Below the pieces are notes generated by a model, which was not told the origin of the DNA, did no database searches, and was given only the letters and a program-made list of their open reading frames with translations. The translations under genes were made by a program, and so were the position numbers. A DNA stretch of 64,000 nt from Mytilus trossulus (taxonomy: Eukaryota; Mollusca; Bivalvia; Mytilida; Mytilidae), in assembly GCF_036588685.1 (NCBI RefSeq), contig NC_086384.1:11422195-11486194 (forward strand), read 5' to 3'. Of the stretch, positions 1 to 10,604 are shown in pieces. How positions within the stretch are numbered: the stretch's first letter is position 1; each line of letters begins with the position of its first letter.

Positions 1-290
1 ACACATTTTGTATTTACACCAGACGCGCGTTTCGTCTAAAAAAGACTCTTCAGTGACGCTCTAATCCAAAAAAGTTTAAAAAAAAGGCCAAAGAAAGTTC
101 AAAGTTGAAGACCATTAAGGACCAAAATGTTTCTTAAATTTTGGCAAATTCAGCTACGGTAATCTATACTTGATGTAGAAAAGCCTAAGTATTTCAAAAA
201 TTCAAAAGTTTTGTAAACAGTTAATTTATAAATATAACCATATCAATGATAATTCATGTCAGCACAGAAGTGCTTGGACATATGTTATGT
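1..290 (+). repeat. Dispersed repeat, family B (left-truncated by window)
   Basis: Non-coding dispersed repeat. It carries the words GCGCGTTTCGTCTAAAA and CAGTGACGCTC, then CAAAGTTGAAG and TTTTGTAAACAGTTAATT. The same series recurs on the plus strand at 15175-15715 and on the minus strand at 6205-6560. The wording matches a repeat I associate with mussel genomes, from memory only. The left end is cut by the window edge. Confidence 0.7.
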
Positions 291-538
291 TCTTTAAAAT
301 ATTTTTTATTGCACACATTACGACTTGATACTACTATGCACCGAAATAAGTTGTGATGTTTTATACATTTTCAAAATTATCAAAGGATTCTTAACGTGGA
401 ATGAACATGCCACTCTCTGTTCATGTTTCATCGATTTAGACGTTTCCATTCTGACCGGAAGTGGCTACGAACATATTTAAATTCCAAAGTCATCCTTTGT
501 GTTCAGTAGAATAAAAAGGTGACCGGAAATTAAAAGAT

Positions 539-1834
539 AAAATCAGACCAACTTTGAATCAATAATAATGTATTAAAAGAGCGAAGTCATAAACATGCTG
601 ATGTACATCAAAGGTTGTGATGTGATTGACTAGTAGCGATTGTTTATTATTCTGGAGGTGTTTATAATTGTCCAATATACATTTTATCATATTGTTCATT
701 TGAATAAGTTGCACTCATAATTAAGTTTTATAATTGTCCATATACATTTTATCATATTGTGCATTTGAATAAGATGCACTCATGATTAATTTTAATCTAG
801 CATTTGACAGAAAAAAATGTCCTTGAAAGAACAAAACTAGTTTAATTATTCTACAGTTTTAAAATTTACTAGTTGTGATTGCTTAATATTCTAAAGTGGT
901 TTCTAATCATTGCATGTTGCATGTTTAATATTAAGTACGTTGTCTAAAAGCCAGAAACCTATAATCACGGGTTTATGCACAATGTAAATTTAAACTAAAA
1001 ATCAAAAGCATTAAAAAATTAATAAAACACACGCAACTTAAATATATATCTATATTGAGAACAAAGACTCAAATATTATCATGTTTATTGAAGCTATTAT
1101 AAACATTTTCAATTGTGTATTTAACCCAGATCTACATACTAGGCGTGAAGAGTGAAATATTGTATGTCTCTTCATATGTGCATTTAAACAATCAAAATGT
1201 GTGTCTATGTTGATTTGATATCAACTTTTAAATAATTATGCTCGAGTTATTGACATTATGGTTCAGTGTTATAGGCATTTGGAGTATTCAAAAGATTATT
1301 ACCATATATACTATGTAAAATAACGAATTAATCTCAAGTTAATTTTCCAAAGCTAAGTTTATTCATATTTCTTCTGCAAAACAATAGTTACATATTTCTA
1401 ATTTCATCTACAATAATTTTTTAAAACAACTTAAGTGTTCCTCAAACTAACAAGGCTTAAGCACAAATTGCACGTAGGAAAATTAATAAAACTTGAAATT
1501 TATTTCAAGCCATCTTAAGGAGGTTTGCTACTCAGTTGTTCATAACACTAGTACAAATTGAAACGGGATTATTAAAGGAACCAAAGAGCCAAAAATAATA
1601 TGTAGGTCATTGTGTTTGTTTTAAAGATATAAGCCATTAGAATTTTGGCTGGAAAATGTAGATTTTTCTTGGTTTTATGAATAAACCTGCAAAAAATTTA
1701 TAAAAAAGAAAAATGAGGGTCAATGGGCAAACTCTTTTAAGCATACAAATGGATAATAAAAGAGGGTTCCAAAAATCTGAAAAAAACCAACATGTCAAGC
1801 AAACATCCTTAAGTTCATGTTAAACCTTTTAAAT
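539..1834. repeat. 1,296-bp tandem duplication, copy 1
   Basis: First copy of a direct tandem duplication with period 1,296 (for example AATCAGACCA at 541 and again at 1837). I saw only about three mismatches between copies by eye: C/T at 552/1848, G/T in an AAAATGTGT word, and A/G in a GGTTCCAAAAA word. The unit has no convincing ORF. It contains a two-unit 66-bp sub-repeat at about 661-795 (words TATAATTGTCC and ATTTTATCATATTG). Confidence 0.93.
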
Positions 1835-3130
1835 AAAATCAGACCAATTTTGAATCAATAATAATGTATTAAAAGAGCGAAGTCATAAACATGCTGATGT
1901 ACATCAAAGGTTGTGATGTGATTGACTAGTAGCGATTGTTTATTATTCTGGAGGTGTTTATAATTGTCCAATATACATTTTATCATATTGTTCATTTGAA
2001 TAAGTTGCACTCATAATTAAGTTTTATAATTGTCCATATACATTTTATCATATTGTGCATTTGAATAAGATGCACTCATGATTAATTTTAATCTAGCATT
2101 TGACAGAAAAAAATGTCCTTGAAAGAACAAAACTAGTTTAATTATTCTACAGTTTTAAAATTTACTAGTTGTGATTGCTTAATATTCTAAAGTGGTTTCT
2201 AATCATTGCATGTTGCATGTTTAATATTAAGTACGTTGTCTAAAAGCCAGAAACCTATAATCACGGGTTTATGCACAATGTAAATTTAAACTAAAAATCA
2301 AAAGCATTAAAAAATTAATAAAACACACGCAACTTAAATATATATCTATATTGAGAACAAAGACTCAAATATTATCATGTTTATTGAAGCTATTATAAAC
2401 ATTTTCAATTGTGTATTTAACCCAGATCTACATACTAGGCGTGAAGAGTGAAATATTGTATGTCTCTTCATATGTGCATTTAAACAATCAAAATTTGTGT
2501 CTATGTTGATTTGATATCAACTTTTAAATAATTATGCTCGAGTTATTGACATTATGGTTCAGTGTTATAGGCATTTGGAGTATTCAAAAGATTATTACCA
2601 TATATACTATGTAAAATAACGAATTAATCTCAAGTTAATTTTCCAAAGCTAAGTTTATTCATATTTCTTCTGCAAAACAATAGTTACATATTTCTAATTT
2701 CATCTACAATAATTTTTTAAAACAACTTAAGTGTTCCTCAAACTAACAAGGCTTAAGCACAAATTGCACGTAGGAAAATTAATAAAACTTGAAATTTATT
2801 TCAAGCCATCTTAAGGAGGTTTGCTACTCAGTTGTTCATAACACTAGTACAAATTGAAACGGGATTATTAAAGGAACCAAAGAGCCAAAAATAATATGTA
2901 GGTCATTGTGTTTGTTTTAAAGATATAAGCCATTAGAATTTTGGCTGGAAAATGTAGATTTTTCTTGGTTTTATGAATAAACCTGCAAAAAATTTATAAA
3001 AAAGAAAAATGAGGGTCAATGGGCAAACTCTTTTAAGCATACAAATGGATAATAAAAGAGGGTTCCGAAAATCTGAAAAAAACCAACATGTCAAGCAAAC
3101 ATCCTTAAGTTCATGTTAAACCTTTTAAAT
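1835..3130. repeat. 1,296-bp tandem duplication, copy 2
   Basis: Second copy, directly abutting the first. The end is marked by CCTTTTAAAT at 3121-3130, matching 1825-1834. It continues into 3131-3400, a segment found again, diverged, at 7441-7700. The near identity means a very recent duplication or an assembly artefact. Confidence 0.93.
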
Positions 3131-3400
3131 CAAAGAAATGTTATACTTTTATTGACAAAAAATTATGTACACCATTATTAACATGTCTCGTTTTTATACG
3201 TTGACATTTGTAGAAAACATCATTGAGCTGGTAAATTATATTACTAAGCGTATTAATGTTAAAATTTGACAAATTTTACTTGTATTTCGTTTAAACCAAA
3301 ACGACACAATTTTAGATTCATAAATATAGGATTTTGCCTGTTCTAGTTTTAAGTCTTTAAAACGTTTATCTTATACATATTTGATATACAGATGCAATAG
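3131..3400. repeat. Dispersed repeat, partner of 7375-7700
   Basis: Contains ATTATGTACACCA, TAACATGTCT, TTTTTATACGTT and GCTGGTAAATT in the same order as 7441-7700, with many substitutions. At 7375-7440 the diverged partner also matches 2780-2815, but lacks about 310 bp present here. So the duplicated segment above and this part belong to one older dispersed element. Confidence 0.7.
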
Positions 3401-3954
3401 ATTGGTGATGAAATTTTTTTTTATAAATTTTTTTTTAGTAGTTTTTTTAATGGCATGTTTGGGTTCTTAGTAATATCAAAATGTGTCATTTATTAGTAAA
3501 GCAGTTCGATTAATGTCAAATATCGTATAAGTGATGCATTCTTTAAGAATAATTTGGGTCCACAAAATGAGTTGTTAAATTGGAGCATAGTTAGAAAGCT
3601 GCTTGAATTACACATAAGGTTATCTGAATATGACAAGAGGAATGCCCGAAGCTAAATACGTCAAAGCCAATGATGCATTAGAAACGATAATTAAAAAAAT
3701 AAAAATGCTGAATTCTTCTTATGTTAACTTAATCTTGCATCTATTGAGTGAAAAAGTTTAATAATTACATGTTTGTAACTATTTGATGACGTTTTAAGTG
3801 AACCAAATCAAAATAAAGTGGAATGTTTAAAACCGAATATTGAATTAGAATATGTAAGAAAAGCATATGTTTGAACCCAAAGTAACAGGACATGTAGCAG
3901 TGTAGTTCGTCTAGTGATTTAATATCTTAACTAGACCTATAATTGCGTTTCATT
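3401..3954. other. No gene seen
   Basis: AT-rich sequence with poly-T runs near 3414-3450. No ORF, splice-flanked exon or repeat family recognised. Confidence 0.5.
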
Positions 3955-4013
3955 TACAGATTGTGATTTGGATGGAGAGTGGTCTCATTGGCACGCGTAC
4001 CACATCTTCTTAT
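3955..4013 (-). repeat. Family A dispersed repeat fragment
   Basis: Contains GATTTGGATGGAGAGT, CTCATTGGCAC and ACCACATCTTC. This is the reverse complement of the start of family A, whose best plus copy is at 7709-7930. Confidence 0.75.
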
Positions 4014-4689
4014 GTCTATGCACATACTTTCGAAAATAGTCTAAATGCACAGCTGGAATTATAACATTTATAACATTAATGTTATCATGTAAATACAAAT
4101 GCAGTCCAGGAAAACAGATACTTACTCATTTCAAAGATTGACGAAGACATTGCCAATATTTGCAAAAGTAAGACTTGTTAAAATGTTAACGCATAGTTCC
4201 TGTCATGAAGAGATAAAAATAAGTTTGAACTTTTATTGGTTCTAATCAAAATGCCGTAAATGCCTTCCAGCATTAATAGTAAAGTTGAATGTTTAACTTG
4301 TAAATATGTAACGTTCTTTAAGACTGTCTAATGCAGATACAACTGTAAATCGTGTTAAAAGTGGACTTTGTCATGCGAGTGAAGAATGTTCTTACCAGTT
4401 TATTTGCTTTGGGCTTTTGTAACCAATTAAAAGAAAGGCCATACTATTACCACAATAACTACAAAGACAAAGTACATAGCATTTATGGTCAGAGGTTGTT
4501 TTTTAACCTTTTTCTTGTTTACAGGTCTACCTGACAACAAGACGATTACATTATATCTTAAGTGTCTTATTAAAGTATTAAAACCGTTGGTTTTCCTGGT
4601 GGAATTGTTTTACACATTTAGCTTCATGTTCGGTGTAAGCCAAGACTCCGCGTTAAATGTCATACTTGAACTATAATTGTTTAAATTTT
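4014..4689. other. No gene seen
   Basis: Only short accidental ORFs on the plus strand. Codon content is ordinary for AT-rich DNA and there are no paired splice sites, so no CDS is called. Confidence 0.5.
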
Positions 4690-4752
4690 ACACATTGCGA
4701 TTTGGATGGAGAGTTGGGTTATTGGTACTCATATATACCACATCTCATTATT
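4690..4752 (-). repeat. Family A dispersed repeat fragment, diverged
   Basis: Contains GCGATTTGGATGGAGAGTTG and ACCACATCTCATT. A second, more diverged reverse-orientation copy of the family A start. Confidence 0.65.
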
Positions 4753-5036
4753 GCTATTGTCATTTGGATTATGATAAAAAAATAAAAATAAAAGCGGTTT
4801 TACTGCGTAATGCAACGAAGGAAGGAGTACTGCACATTTTTTTTTACAAAGGGATTTTTTTCTTCAAGAATGGGAACCGTAATAAAAGTTACTCTGTGTA
4901 AAGAACCAGGGAGTATAAGATCATCGAAAGGTTAAAATGTTTTATCGACAACAGTTTGGAGAAATAATATTTCACCATTTTTTCTAAATAATATCTTATA
5001 CCAAGTCAGAACTAAAATGTGTTATCAAATAGTTCG

Positions 5037-5225
5037 TTTCTATGTATGTTGGCGTTTGTTTTGGTAGCAGATCGGTGTTTCTCTTGTTCCGTTATTTTCC
5101 TCTTATAATTCAGTGTTATGTATCCAAAGGTTTTGGTTTTTGACCGGGATTTGTTTTTCTCTCAATCGATCTATGACTTTTGGACAGCGGTATATTATCA
5201 TTGTTTTTATCAAACTGGTTGTATT
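5037..5225 (+). repeat. Dispersed repeat, family E
   Basis: Contains TTGGCGTTTGTTTT, GTTCCGTTATTTTCCTC, GACCGGGATTTG and TATGACTTTTGGACAGCGG. The wording matches a common mussel dispersed repeat known to me from memory. The open frame across it is incidental. Confidence 0.5.
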
Positions 5226-5840
5226 CTAACGTTTTCTTATTGTGCTACGGACAGACTTGTTTGGTACATATATGTAGCAGAATTTATAATGTCCTTACGC
5301 ATACGCAAAAAGGAACAATAGCACCTATCAAAGTTACACTTTGAGATACTCATTCTACTATAATGGGGATGTAATGTCATTCATAATGCCTTGTTCAGTA
5401 AATCCGTGCATCTCTTTTTTTATTTTTCCCATCAAGGATTTGCTTAGTGAGACTTAAATAATCATTGATTCCAGTAATATCAGAAATTAAAAGGCTTGCT
5501 TCATCATGTTCATATGTTTGTCTTTGCCACGATATTGACAAAGACACAAAAATCTGTCACAACAGGATTTCAACATTTCAATTGGCAATTGTGTAGCCGT
5601 TATATACAATTTATAGCCTCGTATATGACTTAGATATTATCTCAATTTTCACATATACTAACTTTAATGTCCTCATTAGATTCAGCTTATTCCTGACAAC
5701 TAAAATAGACACTACATATCGGCATTGCTTACGTACATTAATTGTAAACGTTATTTTTTGGCAAAGAAGAGACATCTATAAAATACTTAATAAAGATGTT
5801 TTAAAACTTAAGAATTAACAAAACAACCATATCTACTTCG
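5226..5840. other. No gene seen
   Basis: AT-rich, no ORF or repeat recognised. It lies just downstream of the minus-strand candidate exon at 5857-6140, so its right end could hold that gene's cleavage site. Confidence 0.45.
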
Positions 5841-5846
5841 TTAACT

Positions 5847-5852
5847 TTTATT
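5847..5852 (-). promoter_or_regulatory. Candidate polyadenylation signal AATAAA
   Basis: AATAAA on the minus strand, five bases after the stop codon of the candidate terminal exon 5857-6140. The 3' UTR would be very short. The hexamer is common in AT-rich DNA, so it is only supporting evidence. Confidence 0.35.
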
Positions 5853-5856
5853 ATTC

Positions 5857-6140
5857 TTATTTGTTGTGATAAATTGTTAAAACTCCATCTCGCAGAAATA
5901 CCAGGAAGTTAGAATGTCGGACCCTCAAATGTATTCCTTCATTTGCAGGTTGTGATGCTGTGGAGATTGTTGTCATTGGTACTGGTCTTGGTGGTATAGG
6001 TATTCGTCCTGGTAAGTCACAACATGATGTATCAACACAAGTTCGTCTTACACAGGCACAATCGCACGTCTGTCTACATAGTGAACATGCTCCTACCGAG
6101 CGCCCAGGAATTGTTGTAGTCAATTGAATAGGTTGGTACG
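5857..6140 (-). CDS. Candidate terminal exon of a cysteine-cluster protein
   Basis: Open frame of 94 codons ending in TAA. It is preceded by a strong acceptor on the minus strand (a T-rich tract then TATTAACAG, AG at plus 6141-6142), and the exon begins in phase 1. It encodes a run with eight cysteines (starts CSLCRQTCDCAC), then a proline-rich stretch (PIPPRPVP) and a hydrophobic C-terminal part. GC is clearly above the flanks. An exon ending in phase 1 lies at 9752-9842, so the two can join in frame. The intron would hold family B, family A and a minisatellite. On the plus strand, 5949-6127 is also open, with a good acceptor and a GTAAGT donor at 6012, so the coding strand is not settled. 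The minus frame is longer and keeps both acceptor and stop. Function unknown; I recognise no family. Confidence 0.4.
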
Positions 6141-6204
6141 CTGTTAATAGAATAAAAAATGGAGTATTTACAATAATTTAATTTTGTTTGTAAACCAATG
6201 CTTG

Positions 6205-6560
6205 TAAATTTTGCGATGTTTACTATGCCACTGCTGGTGAACGTTTCGTCCCCGAATGTATCACCAGCCCAGTAGTCAACACTTCAGTGTTGACATGAAT
6301 TTCAACAATGTGGTCATTTTTATAAATTTCCTGTTTAAAAACTTTGAATTTTTCGAAAAACTAAGGATTTTCTTATCCCAGGCATAGATTTCCTTAGACG
6401 TATTTGGCACAACTTTTTTGAATTTTGGATCCTTGAGCAATGCTCTTCAACTTTGTTTTGGCTTTATAAATATTTTGATAAGAGCGTCACTGATAAGTCT
6501 TGTGTAGACATAACGCGCGTCTGTCGTACTAAAATATAATCCTGGTGCCTTTGATAACTA
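6205..6560 (-). repeat. Dispersed repeat, family B
   Basis: Reverse-orientation copy. It shows ATCACCAGCCCAGTAG near the left, then GAGCGTCACTGATAAG and ACGCGCGTCTG near the right. It includes the segment seen again around 15360-15470 (CTACTGGGCTGGTGAT on the plus strand). Confidence 0.75.
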
Positions 6561-6883
6561 TTAATGGAGCTTGTTTATATATATTTCAAATCAACTTTAA
6601 AAATAAAACATAATATTTTTTGAATATAGATTCTAGGCACTGTCGTTGATAATCATCTTAATTGTGTGTAATGGTGTTCTTGTTATTTTTCTTTTAATAT
6701 TTTAAAACCTGTTCCGTCTATTTGGACGTGGCTTTGTATTTATAAAAACATCCTACCCTGTTGTATTATAATTGTTTTTTTTGTTTTTTTGCTAACACGC
6801 TTTGTCTACATGCCGTTTCGTCTTAATTTATTGACATATTTCGTTTGTTTTTAAGTTTTGCTTATGTCCTTTGTCAATAAAAT

Positions 6884-7165
6884 GTCCATATATAGATATA
6901 GGAAGCTGTGGTATGAGTGCCAATGAGACAATGCTCCATCCAAGTCACAATTTATAAAAGTAAACCATTATAGGTCAAGGTACGGTCTTCAACTGCCTTA
7001 GCTCATACCGAACAGCAAGCCATAAATCCCCCCCCCCCAAAAAAAAAATAATAATTGTGTAATCTGTATGAAAAACGAGAAACGAGAAACACTTATTAAC
7101 CACATAAACAAACGAAAACTACTGGACATCAGATTCCTGACTTAGGACAGGTGAAAACAATTGCT
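6884..7165 (+). repeat. Family A dispersed repeat
   Basis: Starts with ATAGATATAGGAAG and GAGTGCCAATGAGACAA, continues with TATAGGTCAAGGTACGGTC, and after a C8/A9 run ends with ACGAGAAACGAGAAAC and GACTTAGGACAGGTG. Head and tail both occur here, so the family's two blocks belong to one element. Confidence 0.8.
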
Positions 7166-7374
7166 GCCATATGCCTTTTTTGTTTTGTTGACATAATTGT
7201 TTGTATTTTTGATGATTTAGATTACATTAAAACGTTGAGTGTTGTACTCAATGTTAATCATTGAAAAAATTCAAATAAGTACATGGTTTGAAAATTACTG
7301 TGTACGTACAAAACAGAATAAAATTTACTTACATATTCTGTCATAACTATAACCATTTACAAATCCACAAATTA

Positions 7375-7700
7375 AAGATATACATATTAATAAAACTAGA
7401 AATTTGTTTTCAGCCATCTTTTAGTTGATGTAGGAACGTGCAAATCAAAGATGTAATATTTTTATTGACAAAATATTATGTACACCACCATTAACATGTC
7501 TTGTTTTTATACGTTAACGTTTGTATAAAACATCATTTAGCTGGTAAATTGTATTACTAAGCGTATCAATGTTAAAATTTGACAACTTTCAATCGCATAT
7601 TAATATTAACATTTTTATATTTATAAATTTTGCTTAAAGGAAAAGACATAATTTTAGATTTGTAAAATTTGAATGTAGACCTGTTCTAGTAATAAGCCTT
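7375..7700. repeat. Diverged copy of the 2780-3400 element
   Basis: Matches 2780-2815 (ATTAATAAAACT, GCCATCTT), then jumps to the equivalent of 3131-3380 (ATTATGTACACCA, GCTGGTAAATTG). Relative to the duplicated locus it lacks about 310 bp. Confidence 0.65.
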
Positions 7701-7708
7701 TAACGTGT

Positions 7709-7930
7709 TTATAGATATAGGAAGATGTGGTGTGAGTGCCAATGAGACAACTCTCCATCCAAATAACAATTTAAAAAAGTAAACTATTATAGGTCAATGT
7801 ACGGCCTTCAACACGGAGCCTTGGCTCACACCGAACAACAAGCTATAAAGGACCCTAAAATCACTAGTGTAAAACAATTCAAACAGGAAAACCAACGGTC
7901 TAGGCAGTTAAACAAAAATCAAGGCAAACA
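7709..7930 (+). repeat. Family A dispersed repeat, best copy
   Basis: Contains GATATAGGAAGATGTGGTG, GCCAATGAGACAACTCTCC, GTACGGCCTTCAACAC, CACCGAACAACAAGC and AACCAACGGTC. Fragments occur at 3955, 4690, 6884, 9396, 12235, 14372, 28430 and 53078. Confidence 0.85.
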
Positions 7931-8533
7931 TAATTATGAAAACTGTGGCAATGTTGCTTAAACTTTTTTTTTTAAAGATTTAAAAGAACAAACATTAAAC
8001 ATTTATATATAATTGTACATTTATGTTCATTTAATGAGTTCATCATTAAGGCAAATATTTCAAATTTTTAAAGGTTTTCACTAGCAACGCACATAACCAC
8101 AAATGGTCATAAGTCTTTCATGAGTCAGCAGTGGTACAAATTTGCAATGATTGCAGTTCTTCTGGTTGATCGTAATTGTTCGTATTAGTTGACTGTTAGT
8201 AGTTCAAGTTGACTTTAGTACGAGCTTGTAAAAGTATGAATGGACTTGCTTCTCTGGAAAGAAAACTGAGTTTGTGTTGTACAGAACAAAAGTTATGAGA
8301 CACAAATCAGACAAATGTTAACTACTACAGGGATCAATGGTGAGATCTGGCTGACCTTTCCATAGTAAATGTAAATGACTCCCACCTTCACCCCAAATCC
8401 ATAATGTCTAAGTTTGGAATAAAATGACAGGTGTTAGGGTCTAGCAAAGTGATATGCATATGTGTCGCCTATGAGATTGACCTTGTATGTCATTTAATCT
8501 TTTTTGGAATGACAAACAGGAATGAATATGGTT

Positions 8534-9395
8534 TAGGCGTTGGTATCTCAATCTTTTACAAGTTCTCAAAACACACACAAGAGGGTGTGAGGTGACCCTA
8601 GGGACTACCCCTATTTTTCATTTGATTTTTTATATTGTCCCATACATGAATAAAAATGTTTCATGGGTGGGGATCTCGACTGCTATCAAGTTTTCAAATA
8701 GGAGAGGGTGGAGGACCCTAGCGAATTCCCCTATATTTCATTTGATTTGTTATATTATCCTATACATGAATATATGTGGTTGAGGGGTGGGGATCTCATC
8801 TGTTTCTATGTGATCAAACAGGAATGGGTAGGTTGACCCTAAGGACTCTCCCTATATTTCATTTGATTAGTTCTCATACATAAATATATATATGGTTTAA
8901 TTTAAAGGTGGGGATCTTAACTGTTTCCAATTTCTTAATCAGCAAGGGGTGGGGTGACGGCAGGGACTCTTCTATATTTCATTTGAGTTAGAGTTGGGGA
9001 TCCCATCTGTTTCAAAGTTCTTAAACATGAGGGATAGGGTGACCACAGGAATTCCCCTATATTTCATTTGATTTGTTATATAGTCTTATACATGAGTATA
9101 TATGGTTAAGGGGTGATGATCTCGAATATTTCAAAGTTCTCAAACAGGAGGGTGTACAGTGATCACAGGGTACCCCTTATAATTCATTCGATTTGTAATA
9201 TTGTCCCATACATAAATATATATTGTTTAAGATTGTGGATCTCGACCGTTATAAATTCTCAAACAGAAAGGGGTAGAGTGGTCCCACGAACTCCACCTAT
9301 ATTTCATATGATTTGTTATATTGTCCCATACCTGAATATATATGGTTTAGGGGTGGGGATCTTGACCGTTTCCAAGTTTTGGTCATTTTGGTCTC
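8534..9395 (+). repeat. Minisatellite, ~122-bp unit, about 7 copies
   Basis: The words GGGGTGGGGATCTC, CAAACAGGA, CCCCTATATTTCATTTGA and TGTCCCATACATGAATATAT repeat about every 122 bp, with one shortened unit near 8990. Copies are moderately diverged, and ORFs across them are periodic by-products. Confidence 0.85.
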
Positions 9396-9440
9396 TTGTG
9401 GATAGTTGTCTCATTGGCAATCATACCACATCTTTTTTTT
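9396..9440 (-). repeat. Family A start fragment abutting the minisatellite
   Basis: Contains GTTGTCTCATTGGCAATCA and ACCACATCTTTTT. It is fused directly to the end of the last minisatellite unit. Confidence 0.65.
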
Positions 9441-9751
9441 ATATAAGAAACTTCCAGCTTTTTTAACTGACCTATCAAAATTGAGAAGAAAAAAATACCC
9501 CTTGAAATTGCAGTAATATGTTTAACTTGAAAAGCATTAAACATGCATTACCAACATTTATCACTGATAAAGAAAATTTATACTGTTACCAGGAACATAT
9601 ATATTGTTAGATAAACTGTTCCCAGCTCTCACATAGTATGGGATTTTGACATTAAAATTGGTGTACAAAATATTTTCTGCTTTTTTTACATATATCTTTT
9701 GAATTTCAATTCTAGTGTTTATATTTATTGAACATAGATATATTTTGTCAC

Positions 9752-9842
9752 CTGTCTGGATTTTTTTAGTTGATAGCCAAAACCCGGGATTACCCTTATT
9801 CGCTTCCGGAATCGGATCCGATATTGAATTCGCGGCAGCCAT
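9752..9842 (-). CDS. Candidate initiating exon, minus strand
   Basis: Begins with ATG in a good context (A-rich before, G after) and encodes 30 codons starting MAAANSISDPIPEANKG. It ends ACAG before GTGACA, a plausible donor at plus 9750-9751, in phase 1. The phase fits the acceptor exon at 5857-6140, giving a protein of roughly 125 residues if no further exons exist. GC-rich codons (GCTGCCGCG, GATCCGATTCCG) stand out in an AT-rich area. The frame stays open past the donor to 9561, but that stretch contains words (TGTTAGATAAACTGTTCCC) found in dispersed repeats, which argues for splicing. No signal peptide is evident and no family is recognised. Confidence 0.35.
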
Positions 9843-10048
9843 TTTGTTTTCAATGTTGTTTTTGACAGATAGTGAGATACGATTTTGCTCGAATTTACAA
9901 ATTATTTATCGGCGATTTTCTGTATAAAGCTAGCGATTGAACAAATTGAACATTGCTGTCATGAATAGTAATAATGAAAATAAGTTTGAGAACGTTTATT
10001 AGGAAATTTTGGTAAAAATTTTTGCAAAGTTATTTTTTTATTTTCTTT

Positions 10049-10120
10049 CAAGGTCCGTCGGGCATGTCGGGCGTAGCTAGTAACCAAGTAGAAAGTCCGA
10101 CTGCAAAAGTGAAAGGTCGC
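10049..10120 (+). CDS. Possible plus-strand exon cut by a mobile element
   Basis: After the acceptor-like TTTATTTTCTTTCAAG comes a short GC-richer frame, PSGMSGVASNQ and onward to KVKGRRHR. At 10124 the inverted-repeat element starts and the frame becomes meaningless. No donor is visible before the element, so it may be an exon whose 3' end was lost. It lies about 200 bp from the divergent minus-strand start at 9842, so a shared promoter region is conceivable. Weak evidence. Confidence 0.2.
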
Positions 10121-10123
10121 AGA

Positions 10124-10347
10124 CACAGGCACTTGTTTCTATCCATAGGAAGGTCGCTTTTTTTACCCTTCAAATTAATGCAAAAAATTCATACCTTATA
10201 TGAATCGATTTAGTGAATATTTTCCTTTAACACTTAACTTATTTCATAATCCCCACAGTGTTCCTCTTCACGGTAATCTACTCTCAATTCACTAAACCAT
10301 GTCGAAAACTTGAACTACCATCTTTTCAATGTATCTACTTCCGGTTG
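10124..10347 (+). repeat. Left arm of an inverted-repeat (foldback) element, family C
   Basis: Starts CACAGGCACTTGTTTC and ends ACTTCCGGTTG. It is the inverted partner of 11527-11824 with few mismatches, but lacks about 74 bp present in the right arm just inside the outer end. Confidence 0.9.
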
Positions 10348-10604
10348 ACATCGCAGTAAATTTATTTTGTTTTCATTGACTCAGTTTCATTCCACTAATT
10401 CTTATTACCATACACATTCGGAATTCTCTAGTATTATCGAATTCATTCAAATTAGTTTCTGACTTTCTGATTTTTTAAATAACAACGATAAATGTAAATA
10501 TTTCGGTGAAATTCCATCTTTAAAAATATATTAATAATGAAAATAATAACCTGGTAATTTTACAGAATCATTTCGTTTTTTAAAAAGATAGCAATACAAT
10601 GCAA

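Noticed and set aside
4352..5321. Several 60-75 codon plus-strand frames
   Set aside because: Some begin with non-ATG codons, overlap dispersed repeat words and show no coding character.
8592..9466. Frames of 63 and 117 codons with similar peptides
   Set aside because: They follow the ~122-bp minisatellite units.
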